Source: Acidobacteriota bacterium
GTDB lineage: Bacteria; Acidobacteriota; Vicinamibacteria; Vicinamibacterales; Fen-181
Assembly: GCA_021779795.1 (NCBI GenBank)
Contig: JAJXZZ010000187.1
Span: 1,088 to 6,650, forward strand
Direction of reading: 5' to 3'
DNA: 5,563 bases
Of the stretch, positions 1 to 3,477 are shown in pieces. A program made the position numbers and the translations under genes. A model generated the notes under the pieces. The model ran no database searches and was not told the DNA's origin. It saw only the letters and a program-made list of their open reading frames with translations. Each line of letters begins with the position of its first letter. Within the stretch, counting starts at the first letter, position 1.

Positions 1-870
1 CCTGGTCCCGGGAATGTAAGTGGACGTGTCGGCGATCCGGATCACCGGCCGCATGCCTCCGGCAGGCTCGAGCGCGCTGCCCGTCAGCGTGACGATCGGG
101 AAGGGAAACAGGTTGCGGTAGTAGACTCCGGTCTTGGCGACGCCTCCGTCGGTGAAGTTCCCCTTGAAGACGATGGTCAGGCCGTCGGTCACCGACGGCG
201 CGCCGGGGAACACGTCGAACCTGACCGGCGGATTGGTGCCCGGGACGGACCAGAACGAGAAGTCGGGCACCGCGCCGAGGTTGCTGGCGCCGGTGATCAG
301 GCTGCCGAACGGGTTCGTGTAGACGCCCGTGGTCCCGCTTCGCGTCTCCGTCCCTCCCTCCGGCAGGTACGTCCAGACCGGCTGGTGATTGGCGCGCGTG
401 GCGATGGTGTCCCACCACATGCCGATGCGCGGGAACGCCGGCGGCTCGATGAACGAAGCGGGCGTGTCGTCGGGCGCATAGACGATGTTGTTCGGCTGCG
501 GGACGGCCGTCTTCCGGTCGAAGACGGTAGTCACGTCCGTCCCGGTCGCCATGTCGCGCACGAAGACGCCGTGCGTGGGTTCGCCGCCCCCGCCCTGCAT
601 CCCCCCCTTCGTGCGCCCGCGAAACACCACCAACTGCTTGAGGTTCAGCGACGGCGGGTTGTAGCTGTTGAACGTGCGGGTGTCGCCCGGCGCGACGACG
701 CCGTTGTTGACCACGATTTGCCAGTCGTAGGTGACGCCCGGCACGGCGTAGTCGTAGATGGGGACGGGAGCGGTCAGCGTCTCGGTTGCGCTCTGCGCGT
801 GGCCCCAGGCCGGCACCATGAGCAGGATGGCGCACAGCAGTAGCTGAAGATTGCGGCGATGGTTGTTCAC
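1..870 (-). CDS. Secreted repeat protein of unknown function (partial, C-terminus off the left edge)
   Basis: The frame is open for 290 codons from GTG at 870-868 to the left edge with no stop. I chose this start because AGGAGG sits 8 nt upstream and because it gives a classic Sec signal peptide: basic n-region (HRRN, residues 4-7), hydrophobic core about 8-22 (LQLLLCAILLMVP) and a likely cleavage after GHA25 before Gln26. The ATG at codon 18 would cut this signal in half. The mature part is rich in Gly, Thr, Pro and aromatics. It carries an imperfect motif, a hydrophobic strand with F-[RK]-G followed by [TH]-G-V-[FY]: VVFRG/HGVFVRD (81-106) and IVFKG/TGVYYRNL (233-254), with a partial copy ending TGVYTN (181-186). 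Such repeats suggest a beta-rich fold. It resembles uncharacterised DUF7453-type secreted proteins, but that family name is from memory and unsearched. No catalytic motif is visible. Location is probably periplasmic, surface or extracellular, and any C-terminal anchor lies outside the window. Confidence 0.85.
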   Translation of the reverse strand, partial: MNNHRRNLQLLLCAILLMVPAWGHAQSATETLTAPVPIYDYAVPGVTYDWQIVVNNGVVAPGDTRTFNSYNPPSLNLKQLVVFRGRTKGGMQGGGGEPTHGVFVRDMATGTDVTTVFDRKTAVPQPNNIVYAPDDTPASFIEPPAFPRIGMWWDTIATRANHQPVWTYLPEGGTETRSGTTGVYTNPFGSLITGASNLGAVPDFSFWSVPGTNPPVRFDVFPGAPSVTDGLTIVFKGNFTDGGVAKTGVYYRNLFPFPIVTLTGSALEPAGGMRPVIRIADTSTYIPGTR

Positions 871-878
871 GGCTACCC

Positions 879-884
879 CCTCCT
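879..884 (-). promoter_or_regulatory. Shine-Dalgarno of the secreted repeat protein gene
   Basis: On the minus strand AGGAGG is followed by an 8-nt spacer (GGGTAGCC) and then GTG. The match to the 16S anti-SD is perfect and the spacing is good. This decides the GTG start at 870. Confidence 0.8.
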
Positions 885-903
885 GCGCCGCCTTCGGCGG
901 CGC
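885..903 (-). promoter_or_regulatory. Perfect 8-bp GC hairpin abutting the Shine-Dalgarno
   Basis: Arms GCGCCGCC (885-892) and GGCGGCGC (896-903) are exact reverse complements around a 3-nt centre (TTC on plus, GAA on minus). On the minus strand the 3' arm ends on the base just before AGGAGG. In the mRNA of the left gene this is a very stable 5'-UTR stem touching the ribosome site. It could modulate ribosome access or protect the transcript. No U-tract follows on either strand, so it is not a standard intrinsic terminator. Function is inferred. Confidence 0.5.
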
Positions 904-991
904 CCCAACGGATTGGAACGCGCGGCAAACGCCGCCGAACGAGACACGCCGACCGCAGGTTCGCGCCGCCGGATGTGTGCCTCTCCGGGAC

Positions 992-1020
992 GGGTGGGGT
1001 CGCCCTGGCGACTTGCACCC
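992..1020. other. Two-part stem-loop in the intergenic region
   Basis: Outer arms GGGTG (992-996) and CACCC (1016-1020) pair. Inside a small internal loop (GG / TTG), GTCGC (999-1003) pairs with GCGAC (1008-1012) around a CCTG loop. That gives ten pairs, all Watson-Crick. On minus it would lie in a long 5' leader of the secreted-protein gene; on plus it could be upstream of or in the operon leader. Role unknown. Confidence 0.35.
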
Positions 1021-1077
1021 GACAGATGCCAGCTACGTAGTCTGTGGAGCAGTGGGAGTGGAAACCGAACAACCGCA

Positions 1078-1089
1078 CTGACGAGTCAG
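1078..1089. promoter_or_regulatory. Short dyad, possible operator
   Basis: CTGAC-GA-GTCAG is a perfect 5-bp inverted repeat with a 2-nt centre, in the A/T-richer part of the divergent intergenic region where a regulator might bind. An 8-nt palindrome CTACGTAG (1033-1040), itself flanked by ACAGA (1022-1026) and TCTGT (1041-1045), lies about 40 bp to the left. Repeats this short can arise by chance, so the operator role is speculative. Confidence 0.2.
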
Positions 1090-1188
1090 CAAAACGAGGG
1101 CCAGGGTTGCGCGGGGCCATCACGGAGGCGGACGAAACGGCCAACATCTACCTGATGCAACAACCACTTATAGCCGCTGCCAGGGGCC

Positions 1189-1220
1189 GAAACGTGTGGA
1201 ATCATTTCGGGCACAGTTTC
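1189..1220. other. Bulged 9-bp stem-loop
   Basis: GAAAC (1189-1193) pairs with GTTTC (1216-1220). After a single bulged G (1194), TGTG (1195-1198) pairs with CACA (1212-1215), leaving a 13-nt loop. It is less GC-rich than surrounding sequence, which makes random complementarity somewhat less likely. It could be an operator or a leader stem of the rightward operon. Function unknown. Confidence 0.3.
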
Positions 1221-1271
1221 ACCTCAGGCAGACATTAGTTCCTCGAAGTACGGCCTTCTGGCAATTCCCCC

Positions 1272-1312
1272 CAGGGCGGCTGGCGATGCTCGCGGGCATC
1301 CGCCTGGCCCTG
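1272..1312 (+). promoter_or_regulatory. Long interrupted hairpin in the operon leader
   Basis: CAGGGC (1272-1277) pairs with GCCCTG (1307-1312), GGCG (1282-1285) with CGCC (1301-1304), and ATGC (1286-1289) with GCAT (1296-1299) around a 6-nt loop. The pairs are interrupted by a GGCT/TG internal loop and one bulged C (1300). That is 14 Watson-Crick pairs in 41 nt. It ends 65 nt before the metallopeptidase ATG, so if transcription starts upstream it is a prominent leader structure. No T-run follows on plus, so it is not a canonical attenuator. Regulatory role is inferred. Confidence 0.4.
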
Positions 1313-1362
1313 CCGCATTGCGCCGGCCCCGCCCGGTGTGTCACGCTTCGATCGCGCGTCCC

Positions 1363-1369
1363 GGGAGGG
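1363..1369 (+). promoter_or_regulatory. Shine-Dalgarno of the metallopeptidase gene
   Basis: GGGAGGG lies 8 nt before ATG 1378, with spacer CCCTGTCT. This supports ATG 1378 over the in-frame TTG at 1318, which has no purine-rich site at a usable distance. The GGGCCC just downstream (1367-1372) is self-complementary and could partly mask the site. Confidence 0.65.
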
Positions 1370-1377
1370 CCCTGTCT

Positions 1378-2451
1378 ATGAACGCCGCCGCAGCCCGTGA
1401 GCCCCATCCACTCGCGTCCGAGTGGTTCAGTGCCGCCGCCGAGGGCTGGGCCGCGCTCCCCGACGAGCAGCTCCTGGGCCTGCGGATGTGCGACCTCGGC
1501 CTGAGTTTGGACGCGGAGGGCTGGCTGCGCGACCGGCTCGCCGAGCTCGACCGCGACCTCGAGGCGAAGGGCCTTCGGTTCCGGCCCCACTTCTGGCTCT
1601 CGGACGAGTGGTTCACCCCGGACGGCACCAGCGGCATCGCCATCCCCTTTTACCTGGCGCATCCCCGGCTCGCCCGGCTCGAAGAGAACCAGATGCTCGA
1701 GGTGGAGGGAGGCACCGCCGAGTGGTGCCTGCGGATCCTGCGCCACGAGACGGGCCACGCGATCGACAACGCCTACCGGCTGCAGCGCCGGCGCCGCCGG
1801 CAGGAACTGTTCGGGCCGTCCTCCGAGCCGTACCCCGAGCACTACACGCCACGGCCCTACAGCCGCCGGTTCGTGCTGCACCTGGAGTCCTGGTACGCGC
1901 AGAGCCACCCGGCCGAGGATTTCGCGGAAACGTTCGCGGTGTGGCTCACGCCCGACTCCCAGTGGCCCGCCCGCTACGCGCGGTGGCCCGCGCTGCGCAA
2001 GCTGGAGTACGTCGATCGGCTCATGCGCGAGATCGCCACCCGCGAACCCGTGGCCGGGCCCGGCAGCCCGGTGGATCCCCTCAAGCGGATCCGCCGAACG
2101 CTCCGGACGCACTACCAGCGGAAGCGGGCGAAGTACGGCGTGGACTACCCCGACTTCTTCGACCGCGACCTGCGGCGCCTGTTCTCGGACGGGCCCGAGG
2201 CGGCCCAGAACCCGACGGCGGCGGCGTTCCTCTCGCGGATCCGGAAAGAGGCGCGGCGACGCGTCGCCCGCTACACCGGCGAACGGCAGTACACGATCGA
2301 CCAGGTCATCGAGAAGATCATCCGGCGCAGCCACGAGCTCGGCCTTCGGCTCGCCTGTTCAGAGGACCGCGCGCAGCTGGACTTCACGGCGCTGCTGACC
2401 GCGCACACCGTGAGCCACCTGCACAGCGAAAGGCATCGGCTGGCCCTATGA
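1378..2451 (+). CDS. Putative cytoplasmic zinc metallopeptidase, Peptidase_Mx-like (HExxH)
   Basis: This encodes 357 residues from ATG 1378, which has a good Shine-Dalgarno. No signal peptide or membrane segment is visible, so it is likely cytoplasmic. The zinc site is clear: RHETGHAID has His123, Glu124 and His127, as in gluzincin-type HExxH peptidases. About 50 residues on, HPAEDFAETFAVWL (177-190) offers the third ligand (Glu180 or Glu184). The HExxH block followed by an H-P-x-E-D-x-A-E-x-x-A segment matches my recollection of the 'putative zinc-binding metallopeptidase' family (Pfam Peptidase_Mx). The region before it (FWLSDEW, 72-78; GIAIPFYL, 86-93) probably forms the strand and cleft edge. 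A basic run of five Arg follows the active helix (137-141). The C-terminal 120 residues are Arg-rich and helical with no known motif. It overlaps the downstream ATP-grasp gene by 4 bp, so the two are probably co-translated and share a pathway. The substrate is unknown. Confidence 0.85.
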   Translation: MNAAAAREPHPLASEWFSAAAEGWAALPDEQLLGLRMCDLGLSLDAEGWLRDRLAELDRDLEAKGLRFRPHFWLSDEWFTPDGTSGIAIPFYLAHPRLARLEENQMLEVEGGTAEWCLRILRHETGHAIDNAYRLQRRRRRQELFGPSSEPYPEHYTPRPYSRRFVLHLESWYAQSHPAEDFAETFAVWLTPDSQWPARYARWPALRKLEYVDRLMREIATREPVAGPGSPVDPLKRIRRTLRTHYQRKRAKYGVDYPDFFDRDLRRLFSDGPEAAQNPTAAAFLSRIRKEARRRVARYTGERQYTIDQVIEKIIRRSHELGLRLACSEDRAQLDFTALLTAHTVSHLHSERHRLAL

Positions 2452-3467
2452 AGCCACTCCGCATCCTCGCCCTGATGCACGACTACCTCGTGCCGCCCGA
2501 CGACATCGACGGGATCGACGTCATCAACGTCCCGTGGAAGATGGAGTTCGACGTCGTCTCGCACCTCGAGGACATGGGCCACCTCGTCCACAAGGTCGGC
2601 GTGAAGGACGACCTGTCGGTCATCCGCCAGGGGATCGTGGACGGCCGGCCGGACATCGTCTTCAACCTGATGGAGAGCTTTGGCGAGGTCGGCGTCTACG
2701 ACCAGCACGTGGTGAGCTTCCTCGAGCTGATGCGGACGCCCTACACGGGCTGCAACCCGCGCGGCCTGCTGCTCTCGCGCGACAAGGCCCTGGCCCGGTC
2801 GCTGCTGGCCTACCACCGGGTGCCGGTGCCGGAGTTCTTCGTGGCGCGGCGCGGCCGCCGCCCGCGCCGCCCCAAGCGGCTCGCCTTCCCGCTGATCGTG
2901 AAGTCGCTCACGCAGGAGGGCTCCATCGGCACGTCCCAGGCCTCGGTCGTCGAGGACGACGGGGCGCTCGCCGAGCGCGTGGGGTTCGTCCACCGGAGCG
3001 TGGGCACCGACGCGATCGTCGAGCGCTACGTGGACGGGCGCGAGCTGTACGTCGGCGTGCTCGGCAACTCGCGCCTGCGCGTGCTCCCGGTCTGGGAGAT
3101 GAACTTCGCGCAGATGCCCGAGCGCGCGTACCGGATCGCGAGCGAGCGGGTGAAGTGGAACGACGCCTACCGCGAGAAGTACGGCATCACCACGGAGCCG
3201 GCCGCGCTGCCGGCCGACGTCGCGCACCGCATCCGGCACCTGTGCACGCGCGCCTACCGCGCGCTCGGCCTCAGCGGCTACGCGCGCATCGACCTCCGGC
3301 TCGACGCCGAGGGGCGCGCGTTCGTCCTCGAGGCCAACCCCAACCCGCAGCTCGCCTACGGCGAGGACTTCGCCGAGTCGGCCGAGCACGCCGGCATCCA
3401 GTACGAGGAACTGCTCCGGCGGATCATCCGCCTGGGGCTGCAGTGGCAGCCCCAGGAGGCGGGCTGA
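2448..3467 (+). CDS. ATP-grasp ligase, D-Ala-D-Ala-ligase superfamily, substrate unknown
   Basis: This encodes 339 residues. ATG 2448 overlaps the upstream stop as ATGA, implying translational coupling; the only SD-like site (GAAAGG, 2428-2433) is too far away. The domain order fits Ddl: N-domain with VFNLMESFG (71-79) and PYTGCNP (98-104); central ATP-grasp subdomain with SRDKALARSLL (110-120), FPLIVKS (147-153; Lys152 an ATP ligand) and the Gly/Ser loop QEGSIGTS (156-163); IVERYVDGREL (190-200); a Tyr-rich loop YREKYG (241-246); and the Mg2+ site ARIDLRLD...LEANPNP with Arg280, Asp282, Glu295 and Asn297. It should therefore activate a carboxylate as acyl phosphate and form an amide bond. 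It departs from true Ddl where D-Ala is bound: the N-terminal Gly-rich E-R-E-V-S motif is replaced by MHDYLVPPDD (10-19), and the segment after the Asn is NPNPQLAYGEDFAES rather than the Ddl N-x-x-P-G-x-x-x-x-S pattern. Peptidoglycan D-Ala-D-Ala synthesis is unlikely; a dipeptide or peptide-modifying ligase is more plausible. Confidence 0.87.
   Translation: MKPLRILALMHDYLVPPDDIDGIDVINVPWKMEFDVVSHLEDMGHLVHKVGVKDDLSVIRQGIVDGRPDIVFNLMESFGEVGVYDQHVVSFLELMRTPYTGCNPRGLLLSRDKALARSLLAYHRVPVPEFFVARRGRRPRRPKRLAFPLIVKSLTQEGSIGTSQASVVEDDGALAERVGFVHRSVGTDAIVERYVDGRELYVGVLGNSRLRVLPVWEMNFAQMPERAYRIASERVKWNDAYREKYGITTEPAALPADVAHRIRHLCTRAYRALGLSGYARIDLRLDAEGRAFVLEANPNPQLAYGEDFAESAEHAGIQYEELLRRIIRLGLQWQPQEAG
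3418..3456. terminator. Abutting dyads at the convergent gene junction, possible bidirectional terminator
   Basis: CCTGGGGCTGC (3431-3441) and GCAGCCCCAGG (3446-3456) form a perfect 11-bp stem with a 4-nt loop. Immediately before it, sharing two bases, GGCGGAT-C-ATCCGCC (3418-3432) is a 7-bp palindrome. Both lie inside the last codons of the ligase gene, encoding RRIIRLGLQWQPQ. The two convergent stop codons are only 10 bp apart, so a shared structure could end transcription from both sides or protect 3' ends. No T-run follows on either strand, so intrinsic termination is not assured. Confidence 0.4.
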
Positions 3468-3477
3468 TCCCCGCGGC

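Larger units (their letters stand above)
871..1377. other. Divergent intergenic region, 507 bp, no credible gene
   Basis: This separates the leftward secreted-protein gene from the rightward metallopeptidase/ligase operon, so it must hold both promoters unless the genes are read from elsewhere. The middle part (about 1040-1260) is visibly richer in A/T than the flanking genes. I found no pair of good -35/-10 boxes on either strand. CTTATA at 1167-1172 (TATAAG on minus) is the best isolated -10-like hexamer but lacks a matching -35. Small open frames here have no Shine-Dalgarno or recognisable product. Stem-loops within it are listed separately. A further small one is GCGGC (922-926)/GCCGC (931-935) with an AAAC loop. 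I recognise no tRNA, CRISPR array or known riboswitch core. Confidence 0.7.

Noticed and set aside
601..607. Seven-C run in the secreted-protein gene as a phase-variation tract
   Set aside because: Too short and in-frame (Lys-Gly-Gly-Met codons). Single runs of this length are expected in GC-rich DNA.
1167..1172. TATAAG on minus as a -10 box
   Set aside because: No acceptable -35 at 16-18 bp, and it would imply a 300-nt leader. Noted only as a weak landmark.
851..1238. Small plus-strand open frames in the intergenic region (64-98 codons)
   Set aside because: They overlap each other in different frames, lack ribosome sites, and have compositions shifting with local GC.
1318..1377. TTG at 1318 as start of the metallopeptidase
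   Set aside because: It adds 20 residues with no homology-like features and has no Shine-Dalgarno. ATG 1378 has GGGAGGG at 8 nt.
871..1377. Possible cyclic-di-GMP, cobalamin or other known riboswitch
   Set aside because: I looked for the conserved cores on both strands and saw none; the stems present do not frame a known aptamer.
1219..2334. Long open frame antisense to the metallopeptidase (371 codons)
   Set aside because: It is low in complexity, rich in Arg, Pro, Gly and Val, has no motif, and lies opposite a gene with a clear HExxH site. Long antisense frames are usual where third codon positions are G/C.
1422..2447. Ligase frame open far upstream, suggesting an N-terminal extension or fusion
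   Set aside because: The upstream part translates to Arg/Pro/Ala-rich sequence with no domain, inside the real metallopeptidase gene. The Ddl-like fold starts at MKPLRILALMHD and the ATGA overlap fits.
2271..3389. Long open frame antisense to the ligase (372 codons)
   Set aside because: Same reason: a composition artefact opposite a well-supported ATP-grasp gene, with repetitive V/A/R/D/H content.
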